Assembly: GCA_016742255.1 (NCBI GenBank)
Contig: JACVCB010000004.1
Coordinates: forward strand, 124,001-188,000
DNA from: Leptospira sp.
GTDB lineage: Bacteria > Spirochaetota > Leptospiria > Leptospirales > Leptospiraceae
Length of the DNA: 64,000 nucleotides
Reading direction: 5' to 3'
Part shown: in pieces, positions 37,262 through 46,675 of the stretch
Layout of the letters: each line of letters begins with the position of its first letter
Position numbering within the stretch: position 1 is the first letter of the stretch
Notes under the pieces: generated by a model
Told to the model about the DNA's origin: nothing
Database searches by the model: none
What the model saw: only the letters and a program-made list of their open reading frames with translations
Translations under genes and position numbers: made by a program

Positions 37262-37290
37262 TTGGCAATTTTTTGTAAGCTTTGTAAAAT
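37262..37290 (+). promoter_or_regulatory. Sigma70-like promoter of the PAS histidine kinase
   Basis: TTGGCA (37262-37267), a 17-nt spacer and TAAAAT (37285-37290). The start codon is only 12 nt beyond the -10 box, so the transcript would be leaderless or nearly so, and no ribosome-binding site is visible. Confidence 0.45.
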
Positions 37291-37302
37291 AAGTCATTCC
37301 TT

Positions 37303-38529
37303 ATGCCTACTTCGCGAAAATCCTACGAAGTCCTCCTCGCTGAGATCCAAAAATTAGAAAAGGAGAATCAAACTCTAAAACAGTCTCAGATCAACCAAAA
37401 CTACCACCAAACAAAGATTAGCGATTTACTTCATTTTACACAATTTTCTATCGATACCATATCTGATTCCATCCTATGGTTGGATGAACATGGTAAGTAT
37501 GTATTTGTCAACAACGCTGCTTGTATCAATTTCGGATATTCGAAAGAGGAATTTCTTTCAATGACAATGTTTCAAGTGGATCCTCTTTTTACGAAAGAAA
37601 TTTGGGATGCACATTGGTTAGATATTTTAGAGAGAAAATCTTTTACACTAGAAACTATCAACAAACGAAAAGATGGAACATCAATTCCCATTGAAGTGAC
37701 TGTCAATTTAGTTGAATACGATGGCAAGAAATACAATTGTGCAATCGCTCGCGATATCACCGAACATAAATTAAGTGAATCTAAATTAAAACAAGCAGCA
37801 CTTAGGTTGAGCGAATTAAATGCAACCAAAGACAAATTTTTTTCAATTATTGCTCATGATTTGAAAGGTCCTCTAGGGTCACATAGAGAGTTTACCAAAA
37901 GTTTATCAGAAAAAATTACTATTCTTTCCAACGAAGATAGATTTCTTAACTTACAAATTTTAAATGAATCATCAGAAAAACTCTATTCACTTATGGAAAA
38001 TTTGCTCCACTGGGCAAGTACACAAAATGGAATGATCACGTTCCAACCTGTAATGATTTCTTTATACGAATTAGTTCACAAAACGATTGATCTATTATCA
38101 TTATCAATTCATAAAAAGAACTTATCACTCAAGAATCTAATACCAAAATCTTTTCAATTGATGGCTGATTCTTTTATGATCGAAACAATTTTTCGTAATT
38201 TGATTTCAAATGCTATCAAATATAGCAATCACAACCAAACAATTGAAATTGGATGTAATCCTTCTCATCCAAAGAATGATACTAATTCTAAAAACCATTG
38301 TTTTTATGTAAAAGATGAAGGGATAGGAATGACGAAGGATCAAATCAATTCTTTGTTTCGCTTAGACCGAAAAGTTTCAACACCTGGCACAGCCCAAGAA
38401 GTAGGCACTGGGCTTGGTCTCATCTTAAGTAAAGATTTTATAGAACAACATGGTGGTAAAATTCGGGTCGAAAGTGTGTTACAAGAAGGGACAACGTTTC
38501 ACTTTGATTTAGGACAACACACAATCTAG
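37303..38529 (+). CDS. PAS-domain sensor histidine kinase (orphan)
   Basis: A 408-aa soluble kinase. A short coiled coil (residues about 10-35) is followed by a PAS domain (about 45-155, with WLDEHGKYVFVNNAACINFG and a C-terminal ARDITEHK). The HisKA domain has the phospho-acceptor His185 in SIIAHDLKGPLGS. The HATPase domain has N box NLISNAIKYSN, KDEGIGMTKDQ and GTGLGLILSKDFIEQHGGKI. There are no membrane helices and no adjacent response regulator, so its partner is unknown. Confidence 0.94.
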   Translation: MPTSRKSYEVLLAEIQKLEKENQTLKQSQINQNYHQTKISDLLHFTQFSIDTISDSILWLDEHGKYVFVNNAACINFGYSKEEFLSMTMFQVDPLFTKEIWDAHWLDILERKSFTLETINKRKDGTSIPIEVTVNLVEYDGKKYNCAIARDITEHKLSESKLKQAALRLSELNATKDKFFSIIAHDLKGPLGSHREFTKSLSEKITILSNEDRFLNLQILNESSEKLYSLMENLLHWASTQNGMITFQPVMISLYELVHKTIDLLSLSIHKKNLSLKNLIPKSFQLMADSFMIETIFRNLISNAIKYSNHNQTIEIGCNPSHPKNDTNSKNHCFYVKDEGIGMTKDQINSLFRLDRKVSTPGTAQEVGTGLGLILSKDFIEQHGGKIRVESVLQEGTTFHFDLGQHTI

Positions 38530-38628
38530 AAGAAATATATTTCCAAAGTTTGTAAATTTTTTAAGCCAACTTGCCATTCTTAATTTTTTTTAATAGAAAC
38601 AGTTTCTAAGATTTTCATTTTTGAAACA

Positions 38629-39777
38629 ATGCGAAGTACACTGTTTTTTCACCTCATCTTCATTGTATTCCTCTCTGTTCCGCTTGTGGCACAACCTGTT
38701 TCCCAACCAAATCAAGAACCAAATCCTCCCACAAGTCCCACTCCCAAAAAATCTTTTTTTGGATCGAGACTTGCTGTATTAGAACTTGCAGGTGAATTTG
38801 TACAAACTCCTTCCGAAGGTGGACCACAATCAGTCTCGAGTATTCTCAATTCTGCTCGTGTCGCTTCCAGTTTTGTCAACAGCAGTAACACAACAAATAA
38901 TTTAAACCCTCCTGGTATCATCACTGAGAGTGCAGAATCAAGACCAACCTCCACAATTTCACCACGCATTAAATACTCTCATCAATTTTCAGAAGATTTT
39001 TTTATTGGATTTGTTTACGCGAAAGGAGAACAATACAACGATTCGAGGACTAGCTTTAGTACAAATGGCCTTTACCTAAATGATAAGGTTAGATCTGGTG
39101 TGAATGAAGTTGGATTTAAAATCGGTTTAGGTCCCATCAACTATTTAACAGATTCAACATCTTCTGAATTGAGTTTTAGTTATTCTGAATTATCATCTAA
39201 AGGCCCATTCCAATCCTTCCAATTAAAATTTCCATTTTTACGAACAGGTGAACAAACTGTAACAGAAGGTTATGCGTTCTCAACTGGTTCAGTAGAATTT
39301 AGAACAAAGAATTATGGAATGAATTATGGTTTTGCTACATCCATTACGGATTGGCTCAATTTTTATATGATTGGTGATTTAACAATCTTTGCTGGCCAAT
39401 TAAAACTACTGAGTTATGGAATTGAAACATCTTCCACAGGTAGTTTAAATGCAAGTAACCAAGTTGTTTTTAGCTCACCTGTTTCCAAAACTGATTTAAC
39501 AGCATTCCAATCAAAAGAAGGATTGATGCGTGGACTAGGTGGAGCTTCGGTTTCTTTGGAGATGGGGCTTGTGTGGAAAGTGTTTGATACTTTGGGAATC
39601 AAATATGGTGGGTTTTACCAAATTTCCTCTTTTAGTGTTTCGGAAGTGACAGGATTTAATTTAGGCCAAGGAAAAACTCCTGTGGAACTTAGCTCGGTGC
39701 CAGACTTAAATTCTTCACAAAGTTCCAAAGAATTTGGATCTTTTGGAGTGAATGTATCTCTTGTTAAAAACTTTTGA
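38629..39777 (+). CDS. Putative outer-membrane beta-barrel protein
   Basis: A 382-aa protein with a signal peptide (LFFHLIFIVFLSVPLVAQ), a Pro-rich linker (PVSQPNQEPNPPTSPTPK), and an alternating-residue strand pattern ending with FGVNVSLVKNF, whose terminal Phe is typical of barrel insertion. No specific family is recognised. It is a single gene; a hairpin follows at 39788-39829. Confidence 0.65.
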   Translation: MRSTLFFHLIFIVFLSVPLVAQPVSQPNQEPNPPTSPTPKKSFFGSRLAVLELAGEFVQTPSEGGPQSVSSILNSARVASSFVNSSNTTNNLNPPGIITESAESRPTSTISPRIKYSHQFSEDFFIGFVYAKGEQYNDSRTSFSTNGLYLNDKVRSGVNEVGFKIGLGPINYLTDSTSSELSFSYSELSSKGPFQSFQLKFPFLRTGEQTVTEGYAFSTGSVEFRTKNYGMNYGFATSITDWLNFYMIGDLTIFAGQLKLLSYGIETSSTGSLNASNQVVFSSPVSKTDLTAFQSKEGLMRGLGGASVSLEMGLVWKVFDTLGIKYGGFYQISSFSVSEVTGFNLGQGKTPVELSSVPDLNSSQSSKEFGSFGVNVSLVKNF

Positions 39778-39787
39778 CAACGTTTGC

Positions 39788-39829
39788 TTGTCTTATCATT
39801 AGAGGGTAATCCCTTTTGTGATAGGACAA
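39788..39829 (+). promoter_or_regulatory. Hairpin covering the pirin ribosome-binding site
   Basis: TTGTCTTATCA (39788-39798) pairs with TGATAGGACAA (39819-39829) with one G-T wobble; an inner AGGG/CCCT stem stacks inside. The AGGA Shine-Dalgarno at 39823-39826 lies in the right arm and the ATG follows 2 nt later. It may also act as the terminator of the barrel gene. Confidence 0.45.
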
Positions 39830-39830
39830 A

Positions 39831-40856
39831 ATGAAACACAAATCCATACTATATGCTCAAAAACTAGACTTCCAATGGCCAACTTCTGACCCATTTTTGT
39901 TCTGCGTACACCACGAAGATTTTTATCCCAACGGCAATGGAAAATTTGGACCCAAAGCATCCTTACAAGGAAGACAAATTGGACAGGACTTTGTTGGAAA
40001 AGATGGATGGAGGATGTACCATGGTGAGACCATTCCTGGTTTTCCAGGCCACCCACATAGAGGGTTCGAAACCGTAACAGTTGTTCAGCGAGGATTGGTT
40101 GACCATGCCGATTCACAAGGAGCTGCTGGCCGATATGGTGACGGAGATGTACAGTGGATGACGGCAGGTGCGGGTATCCAACATTCTGAAATGTTTCCAC
40201 TCATCAATGAATCAGAAGAAAACACTCTTGAACTTTTCCAAATCTGGCTCAATTTACCCGCCAAAGATAAGTTTGTTGATCCACATTTTAAAATGTTTTG
40301 GAACGAAGATATTCCAATCAAAATTTTATCTGATTCAAATCATAAGAAGGTCAAAATTAAAACGGTCGCAGGTTCTTTATTTGGTGACAAAGCATTGGAT
40401 CCACCTCCCAACTCATGGGCAGCAGATAAGACAAACGAAGTAGGAATTTACATTTTGGATCTGGACCCTGAAGTTCAATTTGTGATACCAGCAACTTCAA
40501 AAGAAAACAACCGAAATGTATATTATTTCCGTGGTGAAGGACTCATTGTCGATGGAACCCAAGTCCCTGGCAAACATATGTACAACCTAAAAGCAGATGA
40601 GACTATCGAAATTCGAAATGGTTCGGAAGCCGGTAGGATTCTGATCTTAGAAGGTAAACCTATTGCAGAACCTGTTGTCCAATACGGACCATTTGTAATG
40701 AACAAACAAGAGGAAATCCAACAAGCGTTTGATGATTACCGTAAGACTCAGTTTGGTGGTTGGCCTTGGGACTCATATGATCCCGTCCATGTTGGCAAAG
40801 GAAGATTTGCCAAACACGCAAACGGGAAAGAAGAAGCACCCACAAATTCAAAATAG
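39831..40856 (+). CDS. Pirin family protein
   Basis: A 341-aa double-cupin protein. The N-terminal cupin has the metal motif PGHPHRGFETVT and the second set WMTAGAGIQHSEM; the C-terminal half has VYYFRGEGLIVDGTQ and IRNGSEAGRILILEGKPIAE. Pirins are iron-binding and include quercetinases, but no substrate can be inferred. The length is somewhat greater than the typical 230-300 aa because of an extended C-terminus. The gene ends in an inverted repeat. Confidence 0.9.
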   Translation: MKHKSILYAQKLDFQWPTSDPFLFCVHHEDFYPNGNGKFGPKASLQGRQIGQDFVGKDGWRMYHGETIPGFPGHPHRGFETVTVVQRGLVDHADSQGAAGRYGDGDVQWMTAGAGIQHSEMFPLINESEENTLELFQIWLNLPAKDKFVDPHFKMFWNEDIPIKILSDSNHKKVKIKTVAGSLFGDKALDPPPNSWAADKTNEVGIYILDLDPEVQFVIPATSKENNRNVYYFRGEGLIVDGTQVPGKHMYNLKADETIEIRNGSEAGRILILEGKPIAEPVVQYGPFVMNKQEEIQQAFDDYRKTQFGGWPWDSYDPVHVGKGRFAKHANGKEEAPTNSK

Positions 40857-40869
40857 GAAATTTGTGGGT
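40838..40869. terminator. Inverted repeat at the pirin stop codon
   Basis: ACCCACAAATT (40838-40848) and AATTTGTGGGT (40859-40869), a perfect 11-bp stem with a 10-nt loop that includes the stop codon. A second hairpin (GGATCGGTAA/TTACCGGTCC) follows at the ilvD end. No T tract, but the location between convergent genes fits termination. Confidence 0.5.
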
Positions 40870-40885
40870 TAGCGGATCGGTAAAA

Positions 40886-42562
40886 TTACCGGTCCGTCAA
40901 ACAACCAGTACTTGCATCCTTCACCATTTGGATGTACTTCCACAAATAACCACTGGTCACCCTGTAAGGTGGTTTTTTCCATTTGGCTCGGCGTTTTTCT
41001 AGTTCTTCCGCACTTACTTTTACATCTAATTTGTTTGTTCGTGCATCAATGGAGATAACATCACCGTTTTCAACCAATGCAATTTCGCCGCCTTCCATCG
41101 CTTCTGGAGTGATATGACCCACCACAAATCCATGGCTTCCTCCAGAAAACCTCCCATCAGTGATGAGGGCTACATTATCACCAAGACCAGCTCCGATGAT
41201 GGCAGAGGTTGGTTTTAACATCTCAGGCATCCCTGGTCCCCCTTTAGGACCCACATAACGAATCACAACGACATGGCCAGGATTCACTTTCCCATCTCGG
41301 ATGCCTTCGTTTGCTTCTACTTCAGAATCAAAACAGATGGCTTTCCCTTCAAACATTTCCCCTTCATGGCCAGTGATTTTTGCAACTGCACCTTTTTTGG
41401 CAATGTTACCGTATAACACTTGTATGTGGCCTTCTTTTTTAATTGGGTTACTGACTGGTCTGAGTAAGTCTTGGTCTTTTGGAAGGTCTGGAAGTGATTC
41501 CAAATTTTCTGCAATGGTTTTTCCTGTGACGGTCATACAAGAACCATCTAACATACCTTCTTTCAGCATAAATTTCATGATGGCAGGCGTCCCACCAATC
41601 GCAAACAGATCTTCCATCAAATACTTTCCACTTGGTTTCATGTCAGCAAGCAGTGGTGTTGTATCTGTTACCTTTTGGATTTGGTCGAGGTCCAAATTGA
41701 TTCCCATCGTACGTGCGATGGCAATCATATGGAGTGCAGCATTTGTAGAACCACCGAGGATTGTGATGACACGTAATGCATTAAGAATGGATTTTGGAGT
41801 GATGATATCAGAAGGTTTGATGTCTTTTTCTAAAAGATTGTACATATACTTTCCAATCTCTTGGCATTCTTTCTTTTTTTCTTCACTTCTTGCAGGAGAA
41901 GAAGAACTGTATGGTAAACTCATTCCCATCACTTCAATGGCTGTTGCCATAGTGTTAGCAGTGTACATCCCTCCACAAGCTCCAGGGCCTGGGCATGAAT
42001 TTTTGATGACTTCTTTAAAATCTTCTTCGGAAATTTTCCCGTTAATTTTTTTACCGTAAGCTTCAAAAGCAGATACAATATTTAATTTTTCACCTTTAAA
42101 ATGACCACCATTGATGGTTCCACCGTATACCATAATGGCAGGACGATTGAGACGAGCCATCGCCATGATAGCACCTGGCATATTTTTATCACAACCAGCA
42201 GTGAATATGATCCCATCATAAAAATGAGCTCCAGAAATTGTTTCGATAGAATCTGCTATGATTTCTCTTGAAGGAAGGGAAAAACGCATCCCATCATTTC
42301 CATTGGTAATTCCGTCACTCACACCAATTGTATTGAAGAGTAGACCAACCATTTGTTTTGTATCGATGACACTTTTTTTTTGTAAGGCAGCAAGTGTTGT
42401 CAAATGCATGTTACAAGGATTCCCATCAAAACCTGTACTACCAATACCTATAAAAGGTTTGTTTAAATCTTCGTATGGTACACCTGAACCAATGATCATG
42501 GCTTGGGATGCTGGGAGAGATTCATCTTGGGTTAAAACGCGGCTGTATCGATTCAAACTCAT
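40886..42562 (-). CDS. ilvD: Dihydroxy-acid dehydratase
   Basis: A 558-aa iron-sulfur enzyme of branched-chain amino acid synthesis, converting 2,3-dihydroxy-isovalerate/methylvalerate to the 2-oxo acids. Cluster-binding segments are [29 protein letters not shown] and [20 protein letters not shown]. Other motifs are [20 protein letters not shown] and [20 protein letters not shown]. Length and start are normal. It stands alone in the window, without other ilv genes. Confidence 0.97.
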   Translation of the reverse strand: MSLNRYSRVLTQDESLPASQAMIIGSGVPYEDLNKPFIGIGSTGFDGNPCNMHLTTLAALQKKSVIDTKQMVGLLFNTIGVSDGITNGNDGMRFSLPSREIIADSIETISGAHFYDGIIFTAGCDKNMPGAIMAMARLNRPAIMVYGGTINGGHFKGEKLNIVSAFEAYGKKINGKISEEDFKEVIKNSCPGPGACGGMYTANTMATAIEVMGMSLPYSSSSPARSEEKKKECQEIGKYMYNLLEKDIKPSDIITPKSILNALRVITILGGSTNAALHMIAIARTMGINLDLDQIQKVTDTTPLLADMKPSGKYLMEDLFAIGGTPAIMKFMLKEGMLDGSCMTVTGKTIAENLESLPDLPKDQDLLRPVSNPIKKEGHIQVLYGNIAKKGAVAKITGHEGEMFEGKAICFDSEVEANEGIRDGKVNPGHVVVIRYVGPKGGPGMPEMLKPTSAIIGAGLGDNVALITDGRFSGGSHGFVVGHITPEAMEGGEIALVENGDVISIDARTNKLDVKVSAEELEKRRAKWKKPPYRVTSGYLWKYIQMVKDASTGCLTDR

Positions 42563-42632
42563 AATTTACAATTTCCTTGGGATTAAAGTCAAAATGGTAG
42601 AGTCTTAGAGAAAGGAAAGCGGATTTTCAATT

Positions 42633-43274
42633 TTAAGGTAGTGTCATTTCGATCAGGATTTTGTTATCATTGTTCGCTTGGGCTAATTCTTTTTCCCATT
42701 CTAAAAATTCTATTTGCAAACAACTGTTAGCCTTATCCCGGGAAGATTGAGGCAAAAATCCATTGGCAACAATCGCTTTTGCTGCTTTTGCAATTTTACC
42801 TCTTGCTGATTCCAACCATTGGATTTGGACAAAACTAGCTAGTTGTGTTCCGGCTGCAGGTTGGACTCCAGCAACTTCGCAGGATTCCGTTATGGTAAAT
42901 CCATACCTTGTTTTAAAGCTGTCTGTATTTGCGTTTGTGGTTGCCTTTGTATTTAAAATTCCTGATTGTAAAATTGATTCTTGGCAATCGGGGACACGGT
43001 TTTGTAAGTTTTTCGTATCGTTTAGGAGAAAATTGACTTCCGCTTGTGTCACGATCAGTTGGTTCACATTACAAATTCCTAATGGTCTGCGACTACAAGT
43101 TCTAGAATTAGTATTATTATCTAGTTTGATACAATTGCCAGAATTCCTTTGCCAGTATAAAGTTGTTAGGATCCAAGTTTGTTCTTCTTCCTTCTTATTT
43201 TGCACATCCTTTCCACTTTCAAAACAGGACGGAAGTGTCATGATACATATTGCGATGATGATCAACTGTTTCAA
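42633..43274 (-). CDS. Cys-rich lipoprotein, TonB-receptor partner
   Basis: A 213-aa protein with a lipobox (ICIMTLPSCFES, Cys17) and eight further cysteines in the body (GNCIKLD, RTCSRRPLGICNVN, PDCQES, ESCEVAG, NSCLQIEF). Its start codon overlaps the stop of the TonB-dependent receptor gene (4 nt), so the two are translated together. It is probably a surface or periplasmic partner in substrate capture. No known family is recognised. Confidence 0.65.
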   Translation of the reverse strand: MKQLIIIAICIMTLPSCFESGKDVQNKKEEEQTWILTTLYWQRNSGNCIKLDNNTNSRTCSRRPLGICNVNQLIVTQAEVNFLLNDTKNLQNRVPDCQESILQSGILNTKATTNANTDSFKTRYGFTITESCEVAGVQPAAGTQLASFVQIQWLESARGKIAKAAKAIVANGFLPQSSRDKANSCLQIEFLEWEKELAQANNDNKILIEMTLP

Positions 43275-45949
43275 AATCTTACCTCCATTCCTATATTGAT
43301 TAGAGGAATGATGGCCATCTTTCCATTGGGTGTTTGGGATACAATGTAAGGAGAGTTCACTGTATCATAAGTGGGACTTGGATTTTGGTTTCGTTGGTAA
43401 TTTTTAGTATTATCAAATTCGAAACCCGCTTGGTTCCTCCTACCATAAAAATTCACAAATTCAATGTAAGTATTAATATAACCCCATGAATAGTTTTCAA
43501 TGCGGTCGATTCGCAAATCAAATTGGTGGAATGGTAAAAAACGATCACTATTATAATTTCCTGAATAATTAGGAAAATATAGATTGAGCCCAAATGTTGC
43601 TGCCTGGCTTGCTCGTGTAGCTCCTGTTATGGGAGTGTATGGAGTTCCAGAAAAATAACGAAGGCGTCCACCAATCATCCATTCTGGATTAAATTTATAG
43701 CCGAAAACTAAGTTTAGAATATGAGTTCTGTCGAGGTCGTACAATTCTTGTTTGTCATTATTGTAGATGATCTCCAAATTATTATCATCATAATAGTTTA
43801 TGTAATTGGTACCAAGTTTCGTTTGTGCCAATAAGGTTCTAGAGTTGTTTTGTAAGGTTCGATTCCTTGTCTCATCACTTGTAAGTCTCGATTGGTTATT
43901 GATTCGTTTTGTAATCGAATTGGTATAGGAAATCCATCCAAACAAACCTGATTGTTCTCTTGGGTCTCTTGTTTTCTTTAAAAAAATCTCTACTCCTTCA
44001 GAATACCCATAACCAGCGTTAGAGTAATTTAAATTTTTGGGAGTAATGGGGTTGGCTAGAACTTTTGCAGTTTCATTTACAAAGATACGTGTATCATTGT
44101 TGAGTGCATAAGGATCGACGATATAAGCATCCGGAACAATGATGTTTTGGAAAATATTCCGAAAACCTTCGATTTTAATTTGCCAATTGTTTGCAAATTC
44201 TTGGCTGATTCCCAAAGAATTATGCTCTGCTCTCTCCATGAATAAATTTGGATTCCCAGATTTTTTTGATAAGGCTTCCACAGAAACTGGTGCATTATAA
44301 TGGATACCATGCCCAGCCATAATACTTGTTTTCGTTGAATCAAATACATAACCGGCGGTAATTCTAGGTGCTAAATTACTCTCATTGCTTCCCGAATAAT
44401 TGTCTACCCGTGCACCAGGTGTAAAACGAAACCCACCATACTTCAATTGGAATTCAGCATAGGCAGACTTTTCACGATAACGAATTCGATCACCATCGAT
44501 CACAGAACGAAACGCAGCATTGGAATTCAACAAGTCGTTAAAAATATTGTAAAACAAACGGTTGTAAGACGAAATATTTTCACCTTTTAAAGTGGTCTCA
44601 CGAAATCGACCCTGAACACCTGCTTCAAATTTTAAGTGTTCCTCCCATAATTCCCACTCAAATGAATTTTGTACATAAGTGATGGTATCAGAGGTTCTAT
44701 TTTGTAATCCGAAAATATTTTCAGCTGTGAGAGGATTTGTGAATCGAAGTTCAAAAAATTCATCAAACCATGTACGTGAATAAGATAATGTATTTCGAAA
44801 CGATTTTCCTTTCCAAACATAACGCACACCATCTGTTCGGAACATTCTGTCAAGGCCAGTCGGTGGTCGTGGGTCTCCACCACCTCTTTCTAAATCGGCC
44901 TGTGCTTTTGTGTATGCTTGTCTATCTCTCGTTCCAAATGTTTGGAATGTGATTCGATGGTCTGAATGAACATCCCAAATGAGTTTCCATTGGTAATCAT
45001 GGTATTCAGCAAATTTGGCATCATCAGGAATCCCTTGTGGGTACGCTTGGAGAAGCACTAAGTTGGGATAATTTTTTCGCCCAGAACTGATCATGGCAAG
45101 ACCAGGTAATACTTTTGTTTGGTTATATATATCAGATAAAAATAAATTTACATTGATGATGGTTTTATTCTCATCCACTCGATCAGTCCCTTCAATGGCA
45201 ATGATCCCGCCAGTCGCATAACCATACTTTGCCGGAAAAGCACCTGTATAAACATCAAATGATTTGATTAAATTGTTATTTAAAACAGAAGATTGGTTAC
45301 CTAAATGGAATGGATAAGGAAGTGGGAACCCATCAAAATAGTATTGGTTTTGTCTAGTTCCTCCACCTCGTAAGGACAAGTCTCCCCTTTCACTATTGGA
45401 GTATGGATTTCCAGTGAGTAAATTGGTTCCGATATTGGTAAATACAGATGGTAAAATTCCAACTGGTGCACCAATCACTACACCAGGAACAGTTTGTAAG
45501 GCTTTTAAGGAATCTCCAGAAACTCCTGGTAAACGTTTGATTTCATCTTGGACAAGGCCATACCGAGAAAGTGGAGTTTTATCCCTTTCACCACTCACCA
45601 CGATTCCTGAGAGATTTGCCTCCGAAATCGAAACTAGAATCACTTGTCCTTTGAAACGAACTTCACGGAATAAAGATTCGGTTCTATCAGCAGTGGAAAC
45701 CTTAATCTCATAATAACCTGGTTCAGGAAACTGTAGTTTGGCGATCCCTTCCGCATTTGAGATACCACTCGTTTTTCCTTTTTTCGATATCACTACTGCA
45801 TTTGGAACTGGTTTCCCGGAATTGGATTTTACAATTTGGATCGAAACTTCTAAATTTCCTTCTGCAAAAATCGATACTATTCCCATTGTAGAGACAATAA
45901 GAAACAGGACAATCAATTGGATTGTAGAGTGAGAAATGATAGATTTCAT
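43271..45949 (-). CDS. TonB-dependent receptor with carboxypeptidase-like N-terminal domain
   Basis: An 892-aa outer-membrane transporter. A signal peptide is followed by a carboxypeptidase-regulatory-like Ig domain (SIQIVKSNSGKPVPNAVVI) and a plug with LVQDEIKRLPGVSGDSLKAL and ISLRGG-type SLRGGGTRQNQYYFDGFPLP. The remainder is a large beta-barrel ending NIGMEVRF with a terminal Phe. Such receptors import iron complexes, vitamins or oligomers. It lies between a TetR gene (4-nt overlap upstream) and a Cys-rich lipoprotein gene (4-nt overlap downstream). Confidence 0.93.
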   Translation of the reverse strand: MKSIISHSTIQLIVLFLIVSTMGIVSIFAEGNLEVSIQIVKSNSGKPVPNAVVISKKGKTSGISNAEGIAKLQFPEPGYYEIKVSTADRTESLFREVRFKGQVILVSISEANLSGIVVSGERDKTPLSRYGLVQDEIKRLPGVSGDSLKALQTVPGVVIGAPVGILPSVFTNIGTNLLTGNPYSNSERGDLSLRGGGTRQNQYYFDGFPLPYPFHLGNQSSVLNNNLIKSFDVYTGAFPAKYGYATGGIIAIEGTDRVDENKTIINVNLFLSDIYNQTKVLPGLAMISSGRKNYPNLVLLQAYPQGIPDDAKFAEYHDYQWKLIWDVHSDHRITFQTFGTRDRQAYTKAQADLERGGGDPRPPTGLDRMFRTDGVRYVWKGKSFRNTLSYSRTWFDEFFELRFTNPLTAENIFGLQNRTSDTITYVQNSFEWELWEEHLKFEAGVQGRFRETTLKGENISSYNRLFYNIFNDLLNSNAAFRSVIDGDRIRYREKSAYAEFQLKYGGFRFTPGARVDNYSGSNESNLAPRITAGYVFDSTKTSIMAGHGIHYNAPVSVEALSKKSGNPNLFMERAEHNSLGISQEFANNWQIKIEGFRNIFQNIIVPDAYIVDPYALNNDTRIFVNETAKVLANPITPKNLNYSNAGYGYSEGVEIFLKKTRDPREQSGLFGWISYTNSITKRINNQSRLTSDETRNRTLQNNSRTLLAQTKLGTNYINYYDDNNLEIIYNNDKQELYDLDRTHILNLVFGYKFNPEWMIGGRLRYFSGTPYTPITGATRASQAATFGLNLYFPNYSGNYNSDRFLPFHQFDLRIDRIENYSWGYINTYIEFVNFYGRRNQAGFEFDNTKNYQRNQNPSPTYDTVNSPYIVSQTPNGKMAIIPLINIGMEVRF

Positions 45950-46527
45950 TCTGAGATAGGGATTAAGTTTTCAGCGATTTTATATAGTTCATCCAATGAT
46001 TTTTTATCATCTAATAGTCGGTAACTCTGTAATACACCTTCATACACAATAAACAACTGTTTTGCGAGTGAATGAGGATCCACTTTCTTAGAAATATAAC
46101 CATTTTGGATTGAGTTTTGCAGAAATTCAGATAAACATTCAATCGTTTGGTTGGCTATCCTTTCAATTTCAGAACGAATGTGAACTTCTTCTGAATTGAT
46201 TTGCGCACGAAAATTTGCCATTCCACATCCAAATAATTGTGACATCCGAGCTTCCCTGGAAAGGATTCGCACCCAAGCTTTGATGAAGTCTAAAGGTTTT
46301 GGATTTCGTTTCATTAAGGTTTTGAGTAAATTTAAATTTTCGTCCGAATAAATTTTGAGGACTTCTTTTCCCAACTCTTCTTTAGAAGAAAAGTGTTGGT
46401 ACAAACTTGCCTTCACCGTTTTGGCTTCATCAACAATTTGGTTCAAACCAGTCTCTGAATATCCTTGTTTTAGAAAAAGGTTTCGGCTGACGGCTAAGAG
46501 ACGTAATTTTGTCGGTTCCTTCTTCAT
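45946..46527 (-). CDS. TetR/AcrR family regulator of the receptor operon
   Basis: A 193-aa regulator with start MKKEPTKLRLLAVSRNLFLK preferred over one 11 codons upstream. DNA-binding motifs are SETGLNQIVDEAKTVKASLY and QHFSSKEELGKEVLKIYSDE. It is the first gene of the TetR-TonB receptor-lipoprotein operon and divergent from the nitroreductase gene. Two sites with ACCGACTRGT cores lie between them, so it probably represses both directions. Confidence 0.92.
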   Translation of the reverse strand: MKKEPTKLRLLAVSRNLFLKQGYSETGLNQIVDEAKTVKASLYQHFSSKEELGKEVLKIYSDENLNLLKTLMKRNPKPLDFIKAWVRILSREARMSQLFGCGMANFRAQINSEEVHIRSEIERIANQTIECLSEFLQNSIQNGYISKKVDPHSLAKQLFIVYEGVLQSYRLLDDKKSLDELYKIAENLIPISE

Positions 46528-46569
46528 TTCTGTCCTAAAATGAGGATAAACAAAATCCAATCAAGAAAT

Positions 46570-46585
46570 ACACCGACTAGTCTGT
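46570..46585. promoter_or_regulatory. Second, weaker TetR operator-like site
   Basis: ACACCGACTAGTCTGT keeps the ACCGACTRGT core of the perfect site at 46636-46657 and lies closer to the TetR start codon. Confidence 0.5.
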
Positions 46586-46635
46586 TCAATTTTTTTGTTC
46601 CAAACTAGAAGTTCGCACATAAAAAATCCTTGCAA

Positions 46636-46657
46636 ATACATACCGACTGGTATGTAT
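46636..46657. promoter_or_regulatory. TetR-type operator upstream of the nitroreductase
   Basis: ATACATACC-gact-GGTATGTAT: a perfect 9-bp inverted repeat with a 4-nt centre. It overlaps a likely promoter (TTGCAA at 46630-46635) and ends 18 nt before the nitroreductase start codon. Confidence 0.7.
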
Positions 46658-46675
46658 GTTTTCTGTAGGTGTACG

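Noticed and set aside
40838..40869. Operator for ilvD
   Set aside because: The inverted repeat lies at the 3' ends of two convergent genes, not upstream of ilvD, so termination or mRNA stability is more likely.
42563..42632. Riboswitch or T-box ahead of ilvD
   Set aside because: Only 70 bases separate the genes and no conserved core or terminator/antiterminator pair is visible.
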